A DNA stretch of 64,000 nucleotides from the NCBI RefSeq assembly GCF_008121495.1, contig NZ_CP043051.1, positions 1 to 64,000 of the forward strand, in the 5' to 3' direction. The DNA comes from Mediterraneibacter gnavus ATCC 29149 (GTDB lineage Bacteria > Bacillota > Clostridia > Lachnospirales > Lachnospiraceae). The notes beneath the pieces are model-generated. The model was not told where the DNA came from. It saw only the letters and a list, made by a program, of their open reading frames with translations, and made no database searches. Numbering within the stretch: the stretch's first letter is position 1; each line of letters opens with the position of its first letter. The position numbers and the translations under genes are program-made. Below, piece by piece: positions 43,244 through 52,520 of the stretch.

Positions 43244-44286
43244 TCTCCCCCTTCATAAATATATTCCAATGCTTTCAGTAATTTTTCATTGTCTGTTCTC
43301 TGTTTCACCGCGATTCGGTAATACCCCTTTTCCAGTCCCTCATAATTGGAGCAGTCCCGAATCAGGATGTTTTTCTGAAGCAGCAGAGAGAACAGCGGAT
43401 ATGGACTCTTTAAGAGCAGATAGTTCACTTTTGAAGGGAACCACTCCACCCCAATCCGGGTCAGACTTTCTTCCAGCCATGCCCGTTCAGTTTCCAGCCA
43501 TTTTCGCATTTCCTGCCATCTTTTCATTTCCTTTAAAGCCGCACACCCGGCTGCCTGTGCCACACTGGACACGCTCCAGGGCTGCCGGTTTCTTTCCATC
43601 TTTTCAAGCAGCTCCAAATTGGATGTGATCCCGTATCCGAGCCGGATTCCCGGAATCGCAGAAATCTTTGTAAAGGCCTGCAGAATCATCAGATTTTTAC
43701 TTCTCTCGCATTCTCTGCAGAGTGTCTGTTTTTGCGGTTCTGACAGAAATTCCACAAAACACTCATCCAAAATCATGAGAATCCCTTTTTCTTCACATGT
43801 CTTTAAAATCTCAAGCAGAAAGTCCTTTGGGATTACCGCTCCGCTTGGATTATCCGGAGAACATAAGAAGAGCAGATCCACATCTTCTTTCAAAAACTCC
43901 AGATAAGACGTTTGCGGCACAAACCCGTGTTTCTCACTGAGCGGATAGTACACACATTCACAGTCCACCGCCTGAAGCGCTCTGTGATATTCTGCAAAAG
44001 ACGGGATCGTCAGGAGCGCTTTTTTCGGTCGAAGGGAATGGATCAGCAAAAAGATCAGTTCTGCCGCTCCATTTCCAAAAATCAGAAATTCCTGGGGAAC
44101 CTGCAGATGTTCTGCCAGTGCACTTCTGAGTTTCCGGCTTTTGCTGTCCGGATACTCCCCTGCATGCTTCAGATTTTCCGCCATCGCCAAAAGCACTTCT
44201 TCTCCTGGTCCGAAAGGATTGAGGTTGACAGAGTAGTCCGTCACGTTTTCATAAGTATAAATATCTCCGCCATGCATATATTCCAT
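43240..44286 (-). CDS. cobD: L-threonine-O-3-phosphate decarboxylase (PLP-dependent)
   Basis: A 348-residue class I/II aminotransferase-fold enzyme producing (R)-1-aminopropan-2-ol phosphate for the cobalamin side chain. The N-terminal HGGDIYTYENVTDYSVNLNPFGP is the CobD hallmark, CSPDNPSGAV holds the cofactor-binding Asn, and ILQAFTKISAIPGIRLGY contains the Schiff-base lysine near residue 212 with the phosphate-binding arginine. It precedes cbiP with a four-base overlap and follows cbiB. Confidence 0.95.
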   Translation of the reverse strand: MEYMHGGDIYTYENVTDYSVNLNPFGPGEEVLLAMAENLKHAGEYPDSKSRKLRSALAEHLQVPQEFLIFGNGAAELIFLLIHSLRPKKALLTIPSFAEYHRALQAVDCECVYYPLSEKHGFVPQTSYLEFLKEDVDLLFLCSPDNPSGAVIPKDFLLEILKTCEEKGILMILDECFVEFLSEPQKQTLCRECERSKNLMILQAFTKISAIPGIRLGYGITSNLELLEKMERNRQPWSVSSVAQAAGCAALKEMKRWQEMRKWLETERAWLEESLTRIGVEWFPSKVNYLLLKSPYPLFSLLLQKNILIRDCSNYEGLEKGYYRIAVKQRTDNEKLLKALEYIYEGGE

Positions 44287-44302
44287 GATTTTGTCTCCTT
44301 TC

Positions 44303-45262
44303 TTACCAGAAATACCAGAACCGGATCATTCCTGCAAACAGCAGGGTAAGCACTGCTGTCACATACATCAGCCTTCCTGCCCGTTTGATGTCTTCGGCCT
44401 CGACAGGACGGATCGGATCTCCGATCGTCTCTTTTTTATGCAGTACACCAAAATACCATGCATCTCCTGCCAGCTGCACCTGAAGCGCCCCTGCACAGAC
44501 TGATTCCGTCTGCGCAGAATTCGGACTGGCATGCTTTCTCCGGTCTCTTTTATAAATCTGCGCTGCCTTTTTTGCATCCATTCCTGTCAGAAATGCCGCC
44601 GCGATCATCAGAACTGCCGATACTCTGGATGGCAGATAATTAAACACGTCATCCATCTTTGCCGCCACTCTCCCGAAATAGAGATTTTTTTCATTCTTAT
44701 ATCCCAGCATCGAATCCATCGTATTGACCGCTTTATAGAGGAATCCAAGCGGTGCACCGCCAAGCATCAGAAACATCAGCGGCGCAGTCACACCGTCTGA
44801 TGTATTTTCTGCCACAGTTTCCACTGCTGCCTTTGCAATCCCTTCTTCTGTAAGCGACTTGGTATCTCTTCCTACAATCATGGAAACTGCTTTTCTTGCC
44901 CCCTCCACATCCTGTGTTTTCAGAGCATGGTATACCTTCTTACTCTCCACAGAAAGTGAACGTGCCGCCAGGATCTGGTAACACCAGAAGCATTCCAGAA
45001 GAAACGAAACAGCCGGATGGATCTTCTCTGCCGCCCACAGCATCAGACATGGAATCCCGGTACTGATCAAAATCACCAGGAGCCACAGAATTCCCCCTGC
45101 CACAATCTGTTTTTTCGGTGATTTTCCCGCCGCACTTCGCAGCGGTTTTTCCAAAAAAGAAATCAGATGTCCGATCAGCCTTATCGGGTGATACAGCCAG
45201 TAAGGATCGCCAAAGATCAAATCCAGTCCAAATCCTGTCATACATGCAAGTAATATTCTCAT
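44303..45262 (-). CDS. cbiB: Adenosylcobinamide-phosphate synthase
   Basis: A 319-residue integral membrane enzyme joining aminopropanol phosphate to adenosylcobyric acid. The DLIFGDPYWLYHPIRLIG motif near the N-terminus, ETVAENTSDGVTAPL near 150 and the YKAVNTMDSMLGYKN segment are family signatures. About four to five membrane segments. Its ATG overlaps the cobC stop. Confidence 0.95.
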   Translation of the reverse strand: MRILLACMTGFGLDLIFGDPYWLYHPIRLIGHLISFLEKPLRSAAGKSPKKQIVAGGILWLLVILISTGIPCLMLWAAEKIHPAVSFLLECFWCYQILAARSLSVESKKVYHALKTQDVEGARKAVSMIVGRDTKSLTEEGIAKAAVETVAENTSDGVTAPLMFLMLGGAPLGFLYKAVNTMDSMLGYKNEKNLYFGRVAAKMDDVFNYLPSRVSAVLMIAAAFLTGMDAKKAAQIYKRDRRKHASPNSAQTESVCAGALQVQLAGDAWYFGVLHKKETIGDPIRPVEAEDIKRAGRLMYVTAVLTLLFAGMIRFWYFW

Positions 45263-45834
45263 AATCTTTCTATCTCCGTCAGTTGTTTTTTCCCCTGTCT
45301 CCAGCTTCCCTCCTCTGCGATTGCAGAATATCCGCTGCCATTTGAGACCTGCCAGTCATAAAATTCTCCTCCCGTTTGAGAAAACGCTGACAAAACCGCC
45401 ATGATCGTACCGCCGTGTACGACAAATGCTGCTTCCCGGCACTGCAAATCCATCAGATGCTCCATCATCTGCTCAAATCCAAGGCGTGTTCGCTCAAAAA
45501 ATGTCTCCTGTCCTTCTCCTTCCGGAAAAGGAATCGTTCCATTGGAATCCAGCCACCTCTGATATCCGGGATCGTCTTTTAATTCTTCATAATTTTTTCC
45601 TTCAAAACGCCCGAAATCCTTCTCCCGGAAATTTTCACAGATCAGATCCGGCTCTTTTTGAAACAACAACCTAGCTGTCTGTCTGCAGCGAAGCATTGGA
45701 CTTGTGATGATCTTCTCCGGACAACAAAGGATACTTCCTGTCTGCCCCGGCAAGATGGGCTCATCTGTTCGTCCGATATACCGTCTTTCCAGATTTCCCT
45801 GTGTCTGAAAATGGCGGATCAGCCAGATTCTCAT
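45259..45834 (-). CDS. cobC: Alpha-ribazole phosphatase-like histidine phosphatase
   Basis: A 191-residue histidine phosphatase. The catalytic RHxxT-like motif is LIRHFQTQGN at residues 5-14 (with Q where T/G is usual), and the second histidine lies in VVHGGTIMAV near residue 135. ATG at 45834 follows GCAGGAGG and overlaps the cobS stop (ATGA); a longer frame has no support. Context makes alpha-ribazole-5'-phosphate or adenosylcobalamin-5'-phosphate the likely substrate. Confidence 0.9.
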   Translation of the reverse strand: MRIWLIRHFQTQGNLERRYIGRTDEPILPGQTGSILCCPEKIITSPMLRCRQTARLLFQKEPDLICENFREKDFGRFEGKNYEELKDDPGYQRWLDSNGTIPFPEGEGQETFFERTRLGFEQMMEHLMDLQCREAAFVVHGGTIMAVLSAFSQTGGEFYDWQVSNGSGYSAIAEEGSWRQGKKQLTEIERL

Positions 45835-46595
45835 AATGCACCTCCTGCCACGATAACTGCTGCCAGTATCAGAAGTTCGGCAAGCTGCAGAAAATATCCT
45901 GCCAGATCGCCTGTCATCCCGCCAAACTGTTTCATTGCCATGTGATGGTAATACCAGAATACCAGAAGAGCGGTGCAAAGAGCCGCCGCGCCCATCTGCA
46001 CAGAAGTCATCAACATCACTGCCAAAGCCGCAAAAAACCAGCACACCATCACAACTGCCACCCGTTTCCTGTGTGCTTGCTCCTGAAAGGTTCGTCCAAG
46101 TCCGTCTTTTTTCGCAGATGGGAACACCATCACAGAGAGTCCGCTAAGGGAACGTGACATTACATATCCTGCCCCGATCACCGGGAGCATTTCTGATTTT
46201 GCTTCACTCCACAATGCCAGACTTGCCACAAGATATAGTCCAAATCCGATCACTGCGAAAGCTCCGGTGCGGGAATCTTTTAAAATTTCCAGCTTCTTTT
46301 CTCTGCTTCCATAGGAATTCAGAGCATCCATCGTGTCCAGGAATCCGTCCATGTGGATTCCGCCGTTGACCAGTACCGGAAGCAGTGTCATCACTCCTGC
46401 AAAAAACAACGTTCCGCATGACGTATACACAAGAAGAGCATTTCCGAGGATGACCTCCAGAATTCCTGTCACCACTCCTACCAGAGGGAAAAAGCACATG
46501 GCATATTTCATATTTTTTTCATTCCATTCCACCCGGGGCATCGGAATTTTCGAGTACATCGCAACTCCGATTGCCAGAGACTCAAAGAATCTCAT
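45831..46595 (-). CDS. cobS: Adenosylcobinamide-GDP ribazoletransferase (cobalamin synthase)
   Basis: A 254-residue membrane enzyme joining adenosylcobinamide-GDP to alpha-ribazole (phosphate). The FPLVGVVTGILE segment and the GGIHMDGFLDTMDALNSYGSREKKLEIL motif with its metal-binding aspartates are typical of CobS, with six or seven helices. It overlaps cobC downstream and cobT upstream by four bases each. Confidence 0.96.
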   Translation of the reverse strand: MRFFESLAIGVAMYSKIPMPRVEWNEKNMKYAMCFFPLVGVVTGILEVILGNALLVYTSCGTLFFAGVMTLLPVLVNGGIHMDGFLDTMDALNSYGSREKKLEILKDSRTGAFAVIGFGLYLVASLALWSEAKSEMLPVIGAGYVMSRSLSGLSVMVFPSAKKDGLGRTFQEQAHRKRVAVVMVCWFFAALAVMLMTSVQMGAAALCTALLVFWYYHHMAMKQFGGMTGDLAGYFLQLAELLILAAVIVAGGAL

Positions 46596-47650
46596 TTTAA
46601 CACCTCGTATTGTTCGATCTTTGCTTTTTCAAATGTGGTCATCTCCCGGTAAACCGAAAGCCCCATCTCCAGAACCGGAATCACTGCCACTGCGCCGGTC
46701 CCTTCTCCCAGACTCATATTACAAGTCAAAAGCGGGGAAAGCTCCAACGCCTCCAACAGCATAGCTCCTGCCGGTTCTTTGGATACATGGGAAGGCAGAA
46801 AATAAGACTTTGAAACCGGCACCATGCGCGCGGCACACAAAGCCGCTACAGAAGAGATAAATCCGTCGATCACCACCGGAACGCGGTACAGAGCTCCTCC
46901 TAAAAAGACACCGGTCAGACCCGCAATATCCAGGCCTCCTACTTTTGAAAGAACATCCACCGGATCTTCCTTGTCCGGCTGATAGTTTGCAATCGCATCC
47001 TTAATAACAGAAATCTTTTTCTCAAGCCCTGCGCTGCTAAGGCCTGCCCCGCGCCCGGTTACCTGTTCTGGTGCAACGGATAACAGCACCGACGCAACAG
47101 CACTGCTGGTCGTCGTGTTACCGATTCCCATCTCTCCCGTAGCGATCATCTCATATCCCTGTTCTTTGAGCTGTTCCACTTTTCGGATGCCGATTTCAAT
47201 TGCCTGCCATACCTCTTCTCTTGTCATTGCAGGTTCTTTTGAAAAATTACGTGTTCCGTAGGCAACTTTTTCTTCCTTGACTGTCACTGACGGAACATCC
47301 ACCGCCATTCCGATGTCTACTGGAAAGAGATCCACCCCGGCCACTTTGCTCATCGCACAGACGCTGGTACTGGATTTTGTGAAATTGTCCGCTACCATGG
47401 CAGTCACTTCCTGCCCGGTCTGTGTGACCCCTTCCTCCACGATTCCATTGTCTGCGCACATAATGACCAGCGCCTTTTTCTTCAGCTCATAATCCGGGGT
47501 CTCTTTGATCCCCGACATCTGTATCACTGCATCCTCCAGCTTTCCCAGAGAAAACAGTGGTTTTGCGATCTTTATCCAGTGCTTTCTTGCCTGTTCCATG
47601 CTTGTTTCATCCAAAGGTCTGATCTCTTTTTTCAACTCTTCCAGTGTCAT
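46592..47650 (-). CDS. cobT: Nicotinate-nucleotide-dimethylbenzimidazole phosphoribosyltransferase
   Basis: A 352-residue enzyme that activates the lower-ligand base to alpha-ribazole phosphate. The signatures MCADNGIVEEGVTQTG, GEMGIGNTTTSSAVASVL (near residue 175) and the catalytic glutamate in MSLGEGTGAV near 320 are all present. No genes for base synthesis (bluB or bza) are in the window, so the base may be imported or made elsewhere. Confidence 0.97.
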   Translation of the reverse strand: MTLEELKKEIRPLDETSMEQARKHWIKIAKPLFSLGKLEDAVIQMSGIKETPDYELKKKALVIMCADNGIVEEGVTQTGQEVTAMVADNFTKSSTSVCAMSKVAGVDLFPVDIGMAVDVPSVTVKEEKVAYGTRNFSKEPAMTREEVWQAIEIGIRKVEQLKEQGYEMIATGEMGIGNTTTSSAVASVLLSVAPEQVTGRGAGLSSAGLEKKISVIKDAIANYQPDKEDPVDVLSKVGGLDIAGLTGVFLGGALYRVPVVIDGFISSVAALCAARMVPVSKSYFLPSHVSKEPAGAMLLEALELSPLLTCNMSLGEGTGAVAVIPVLEMGLSVYREMTTFEKAKIEQYEVLK

Positions 47651-49050
47651 TTTCTTTCACTTCCTTCTTTTTGTGACTGCTCCCATCTGATTGCTTCCCG
47701 CATGAACCTTTCTGCAAATACCGGATTGGACGAATAGGAAAGATGCGGAAATCCCGCAAACAGATTCTGCTGCATATGAACGCATTCCCAGCTTCTCTTT
47801 CCGTCCGGTTTTAACGCTTTTGCATCTGTTCCATTATTTGTACTGTCCCAGTAGTGGAATTCATGACCGCGGATCCTCTCTCCTCGCTTCAAAAACGTAC
47901 CGTCCACCACTCCTGTCAGATTGATGTAACCAAACCGTACCAGTTTTTCCTTCGGCGCTGCCTCGCCTCTGATCACGCCGGCCATCTTCCAGAGTTTTCC
48001 TTTCGGATCCGCAAGCTTCTCATGAAGATACAAAAAACCGCCGCATTCCGCATGGCAGGGCATTCCATTTTGAATGCTTTCCCGGATTTTAGCAAGCATG
48101 GTTTTGTTTTCACTTAATTCTCTGGCATATAATTCCGGATATCCGCCGCCTAACAAAAGACCGCTGACTCCTTCTGGCAGGTGGGTATCTCGAATAGGGC
48201 TGAAATACACCAGATTGCAGCCATATCTTTCCAGCAGTTTCAGATTGTCTTTATAATAAAATCCAAACGCCTCATCCCTTGCCACCGCAATCGATACCTT
48301 TGGATTTTCTTTCTCCTCATCCTCAGATACGCTTATTTCCAGAGACGGTGCTTCTTTGGCCAACTCATAGAGACCTTCCAGATCTACCGTCTCTGAGAGG
48401 ATCTCTCCTGCCTGCTCCAGCTGTGCTTTCAGATGTTTGATTTCCTCCGGTGTGACCAGACCAAGATGCCGGCTCTTTAGATGAAACGCTTCATGTTCCG
48501 GAATATACCCGAGCACCTTGATCGGATGTCCTGCCTTTTTCAGCTCGTTTTCCAGCATTTCTTTCAAACGGGGATACAACATTGCCGATACGCGGTTTAA
48601 CAAAATTCCCCGAATCCGGCTCTCCTTTTTAAATTCCAGAAACCCTTTCACCAGAGCAGCCAGAGACAGAGCGGAGCCTCTCGCTGAAACCACCAGCACG
48701 ACCGGTATCTGCAAGGCAGCTGCCACATCATAGGAACTTGCTTTTGCCGTATCCAGTCCCATACCGTCATAATATCCCATAACACCCTCTACCACTGCCA
48801 GATCGACATTTTTGGCATGCTCTGCAAAAATCCCGGTCAGCTGCTCTTTCTCGCAGAAAAACAGATCCAGATTCTGAGAATCAATCCCGAGCACCTCCCG
48901 GTGAAACATCGGATCAATATAATCCGGTCCGCATTTACAGGAAACAACATTTTTCTGCTGTCTGCAAAACGCTGCCATCAGCCCACAGGAAATCACCGTT
49001 TTTCCGCTTCCGCTGGACGGTGCGGCAATTAAAATTCTTGGAATATTCAC
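47647..49050 (-). CDS. cbiA: Cobyrinate a,c-diamide synthase
   Basis: A 467-residue glutamine-dependent amidase for the a and c side chains. The P-loop region IAAPSSGSGKTVISCGLM opens the protein; KCGPDYIDPMFH and the class I amidotransferase cysteine in MPCHAECGGFLYLHE (near residue 328) follow, with the triad histidine near 425. Overlaps cobT and the cbiE/T gene by four bases each. Confidence 0.97.
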   Translation of the reverse strand: MNIPRILIAAPSSGSGKTVISCGLMAAFCRQQKNVVSCKCGPDYIDPMFHREVLGIDSQNLDLFFCEKEQLTGIFAEHAKNVDLAVVEGVMGYYDGMGLDTAKASSYDVAAALQIPVVLVVSARGSALSLAALVKGFLEFKKESRIRGILLNRVSAMLYPRLKEMLENELKKAGHPIKVLGYIPEHEAFHLKSRHLGLVTPEEIKHLKAQLEQAGEILSETVDLEGLYELAKEAPSLEISVSEDEEKENPKVSIAVARDEAFGFYYKDNLKLLERYGCNLVYFSPIRDTHLPEGVSGLLLGGGYPELYARELSENKTMLAKIRESIQNGMPCHAECGGFLYLHEKLADPKGKLWKMAGVIRGEAAPKEKLVRFGYINLTGVVDGTFLKRGERIRGHEFHYWDSTNNGTDAKALKPDGKRSWECVHMQQNLFAGFPHLSYSSNPVFAERFMREAIRWEQSQKEGSERK

Positions 49051-50264
49051 GCTTCTCCCTCCGAAATAATATAGATCGGGTTTTGTCCTGTCATCATGTG
49101 ATGACGTCCCAGTTTTCTCGCTTTTGCCGCTGTAATCTGTACAATTTCCGGTTCCCGCAAAAGCCCTTCATCCACTGCTTCCATTACTTCCGCCATCGTA
49201 TCCAGAGAAATCGCTGTCAGTACGATCTGTACATCCGGGTTCTTCTTTTTAACTGCCAGCAGGATTTCCCTCAGATTTCCGCTGCTTCCCCCGATAAATA
49301 CATGGGTCGGCGGTTCCAGTTTCCTGAGTGCTTCCGGTGCTGTTCCCTCCACGATCTGCACATTATCTGTCCGCAATTTTTGCACGTTTTTACGGATCAG
49401 CTCGATCCCTTCCGGATTCTTTTCAATAGCATACACTCGAATACTGCCGTCCTGGCAGGCTGCTTCAACAGCAACAGAACCTGTTCCCGCACCAACGTCA
49501 TAAAGAACCGCATCTTTTTCCAGATCAAGCTTTGCGATACAGATTGTCCGCACTTCTTCTTTCGTCATAGGAACGTTTCCTCTTGTAAAGGCTTCATCCT
49601 TCAAATGCCGGCACACCTTCTGTGATGGATGTGGATTTTCCAGACAGACAATGCAAAGCCCCTCTGCATCCTCCTCCGTCAGTTCGCTTACCGTTTTTGA
49701 AAAAATCTGCTCTTGCGGATAGGAAAAATTTTTTCCGATATGTACCGTCAAGTCTTCAAGCCCATAATACAAAAGCTTCTCTTTCAGATTTTCTTTTCTT
49801 CCGCCCAACAGCAGAAAAGTTTTTGCATGATGTTCTGCTTCATAAATCCAGTTCTGCCATCTTCCATGGAGGCTGACAAGGGCTGCATCCTCCCAGGAAG
49901 TGTGTAGCGCAGCTGCAAAATACACAACAGACGAAATTCCCGGAATCCTTTGGATTTCATACCGTTCTTCACTGCCATTTAGAACTTCTTCCAGTTTTTT
50001 TGCCCCGCTGTAAAATCCTGCATCCCCGGAAAGTACAATCCCGATCCTGCAAAACTGCGGATGCTTTCGAAGGTACTCTTCTATTTTTTCCGGCAGATAT
50101 TCTGCATGGCAGACACAATCTGCATCGGATACCTCTTCCAGAAGCCGTTTTGCGCCAATCATACAGTCACAGCCTTTTAAAGACTCTTTTGCCTGGACAG
50201 TCATCCCCTCTTTCGTTCCCATTCCGATCCCGGCCAGATAAACGATTCTTTTCTCTTTACACAT
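49047..50264 (-). CDS. cbiET: Fused cobalt-precorrin-7 C5- and C15-methyltransferase/decarboxylase
   Basis: A 405-residue fusion. Residues 1-205 are CbiE (VYLAGIGMG, IVLSGDAGFYSGAKKL and the tetrapyrrole methylase core); residues about 215-400 are CbiT, with the Rossmann SAM motif LYDVGAGTGSVAVEAA near 250 and IGGSSGNLREIL. Together they methylate C5 and C15 and decarboxylate the acetate side chain, like aerobic CobL. The start overlaps the end of cbiH by eight bases. Confidence 0.95.
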   Translation of the reverse strand: MCKEKRIVYLAGIGMGTKEGMTVQAKESLKGCDCMIGAKRLLEEVSDADCVCHAEYLPEKIEEYLRKHPQFCRIGIVLSGDAGFYSGAKKLEEVLNGSEERYEIQRIPGISSVVYFAAALHTSWEDAALVSLHGRWQNWIYEAEHHAKTFLLLGGRKENLKEKLLYYGLEDLTVHIGKNFSYPQEQIFSKTVSELTEEDAEGLCIVCLENPHPSQKVCRHLKDEAFTRGNVPMTKEEVRTICIAKLDLEKDAVLYDVGAGTGSVAVEAACQDGSIRVYAIEKNPEGIELIRKNVQKLRTDNVQIVEGTAPEALRKLEPPTHVFIGGSSGNLREILLAVKKKNPDVQIVLTAISLDTMAEVMEAVDEGLLREPEIVQITAAKARKLGRHHMMTGQNPIYIISEGEA

Positions 50265-50988
50265 CCCGATATCCTCTCGGTGTCACCATGTGACCATCCA
50301 TTTCCTGTGTCTGTTCATTTCCGATAAACACCGTTGTAAACATATCCACCTCTGTGTCTTTTAATTCCTTTAATGTAAGGATCCGGCTCTCCTGCCCGTC
50401 TCTTCCGATCTGTCTGACAATTCCGCAGATTGTATCTTCTGCTTTGTATTCCAGCATCATATTACATGCCTTCTCCAGATAGTCATGACGTTTTCTGCTG
50501 GAAGGATTGTAAAGACAGATCACAAAATCTGCCATGGCTGCTGCCCTGACTCTCTTTTCAATCTTCTCCCATGGTGTGAGCAGGTCACTTAAACTGATGA
50601 CTGCAAAATCATGAATTAACGGAGCTCCAAGCACGGCTGCACCGCCGATTGCCGCCGTGATCCCCGGCACAATCTCAAGCTCTGCCTTAGGAAACTCGAC
50701 ACCGACCTCATACATCAAACCAGCCATTCCATACACACCGGCATCCCCGCTGCAGATCATCGCCACTTTTTTCCCTTTCATGGCCTCCTCAAATGCCATC
50801 TTGCACCGCTTCACTTCCTGCTTCATCGGCGTGGTCAGAAATTCTTTCTCGGGAAACTGCTCTTTCACCAGATCTACATACACCGTATATCCGATGATTG
50901 TATCGCAGGCATTCAGCACTTCTCTCGCCTCTTCTGTCATCTGTTTTCCCGCTCCGGGACCGATCCCGACTACATACACTCTATTCAT
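50257..50988 (-). CDS. cbiH: Cobalt-precorrin-3 C17-methyltransferase
   Basis: A 243-residue tetrapyrrole methylase performing ring contraction with C17 methylation. VVGIGPGAGKQMTEEA, MICSGDAGVYGMAGLM and VPGITAAIGGAAVLGAPL are family motifs. ATG at 50988 follows GGAGGAGCA and overlaps the cbiF stop; the longer frame is not supported. No C-terminal extension or iron-sulfur domain is present. Confidence 0.95.
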   Translation of the reverse strand: MNRVYVVGIGPGAGKQMTEEAREVLNACDTIIGYTVYVDLVKEQFPEKEFLTTPMKQEVKRCKMAFEEAMKGKKVAMICSGDAGVYGMAGLMYEVGVEFPKAELEIVPGITAAIGGAAVLGAPLIHDFAVISLSDLLTPWEKIEKRVRAAAMADFVICLYNPSSRKRHDYLEKACNMMLEYKAEDTICGIVRQIGRDGQESRILTLKELKDTEVDMFTTVFIGNEQTQEMDGHMVTPRGYRDV

Positions 50989-51754
50989 CTGCCTGCTCCT
51001 CCTGTTTTCCCTGTCGAAATTCTGTGGTAAATTCCGGATGGTACAGAAGTGATCTCTCATATTCTCCTTCCAGAATTCTTCCCACCACGATCAGGGCTGT
51101 TTTTGTCACCTGTGCGTCTGCCGCTGTTTTTTCCAGTTCTGAGACCATGCATCGCTGCACTTTTTCCTCCGGCCAGGTTGCCTTGTACACGATCGCTGCC
51201 GGAGTGTCTGCCGGATATCCCCCTGCCATCAGCTCTTCCTGCAGTTTTCCAAGCATTCCGGTGCTCAGAAAAATCACCATCGTCGCCTGATGCGCCGCAA
51301 AGCTGCGGATGGACTCTTTATCCGGAACCGGCGTTCTGCCTGCCATTCTTGTAATCACCACAGACTGGGAAATATCAGGCAGTGTATATTCTGCATGTAG
51401 CGCTGCTGCTGCTCCGCAAAAAGAACTGACACCCGGACATACTTCGTACGGAATCTGACGCTCTTCCAAAGCATCCATCTGCTCTCTTATCGCTCCGTAC
51501 AGACACGGATCCCCGGTATGCAGCCGAACGATCCGTTTTCCTTCTTTTTCCCCTGCATACATCACTTCCAGAACTTCTTCCAGCGTCATATAGGCGCTGT
51601 TATATACTTCACAGCCTTCTTTTTTTACCTGCAAAAGACCCGGATTTACCAGTGACCCTGCATAAATGATAATGTCCGCTTCTTTTAAATACTGCTGTCC
51701 CCGCACTGTGATCAGATCTTCCGCTCCCGGTCCTGCTCCTACAAATACGATCAT
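50981..51754 (-). CDS. cbiF: Cobalt-precorrin-4 C11-methyltransferase
   Basis: A 257-residue tetrapyrrole methylase. VGAGPGAEDLITVRG, the CbiF-specific YAGSLVNPGLL segment and LHTGDPCLYGAIREQ with CPGVSSFCGAAAAL identify it. It lies between cbiL (19 bases upstream) and cbiH (overlap). Confidence 0.96.
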   Translation of the reverse strand: MIVFVGAGPGAEDLITVRGQQYLKEADIIIYAGSLVNPGLLQVKKEGCEVYNSAYMTLEEVLEVMYAGEKEGKRIVRLHTGDPCLYGAIREQMDALEERQIPYEVCPGVSSFCGAAAALHAEYTLPDISQSVVITRMAGRTPVPDKESIRSFAAHQATMVIFLSTGMLGKLQEELMAGGYPADTPAAIVYKATWPEEKVQRCMVSELEKTAADAQVTKTALIVVGRILEGEYERSLLYHPEFTTEFRQGKQEEQADE

Positions 51755-51773
51755 TTCGTCTCCTCCCCTTCTG

Positions 51774-52520
51774 CTATTTTTTCTCTTTTACAATAAACAA
51801 TGAATAATAACTTGCCTCATCCGGAATCTCCTCTGCCGAATGGTAGATTGTCTCATTCTCCATGCCGCAGTTTTCTACCATCGTCAGATTTAAGTTCTGC
51901 TCTTTGATCACCTGCTTGACATAAGGAATCTTTCGCCCGGCCTTCATCAGCACCTTTGTTCCCGCCATCTTTAATCCTTCTTCAATCTCATAGGACGCAG
52001 GGATGACATGCAGTTCTTCCTGGTTCTCCACAAGGCTCTGATCCAGTCTTGCCGCTGCCGCACAAAAGGAAGGAACTCCCGGTATGATCCTTGTCTCATA
52101 TCCCTGTTTCCGAATTCTCTTGTGAATATACATACAGGTCGAGTACACGGTCGGATCTCCCAGCGTGATAAACACCACATCCATTCCTTTTTCCAGAAGC
52201 TCTGCTGTTTTTTCTGCACCCTCGTCATGTACCTGACGAAGCCGTTCTTTTTCTTTCATCATCGGCATTGGCAGATACAACTTGGCTTTCTCCCCGATTT
52301 GTGCATCTGCCTGCACTGCAATCTGATAGGCAACACATTTTTCCAGATAACTTTTATATGCAGGATCTGTTCCTGTCGGATCATACGCCGCCTCTGTAAA
52401 ATTTTTATCCGATACCGGGATTGCAATCACCGGACACTGCTTCATGACACGCAGTGCCTTTACTGTCAAAAGCTCGGGATCTCCCGGCCCTACACCTGCT
52501 CCGTAAAATATTCCGCTCAT
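51774..52520 (-). CDS. cbiL: Cobalt-precorrin-2 C20-methyltransferase
   Basis: A 248-residue tetrapyrrole methylase. GAGVGPGDPELLTVKALRVM at the N-terminus, the ITLGDPTVYSTCMYI segment near 105 and IPGVPSFCAAAARL are the CbiL pattern. It overlaps cbiD by four bases. Confidence 0.96.
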   Translation of the reverse strand: MSGIFYGAGVGPGDPELLTVKALRVMKQCPVIAIPVSDKNFTEAAYDPTGTDPAYKSYLEKCVAYQIAVQADAQIGEKAKLYLPMPMMKEKERLRQVHDEGAEKTAELLEKGMDVVFITLGDPTVYSTCMYIHKRIRKQGYETRIIPGVPSFCAAAARLDQSLVENQEELHVIPASYEIEEGLKMAGTKVLMKAGRKIPYVKQVIKEQNLNLTMVENCGMENETIYHSAEEIPDEASYYSLFIVKEKK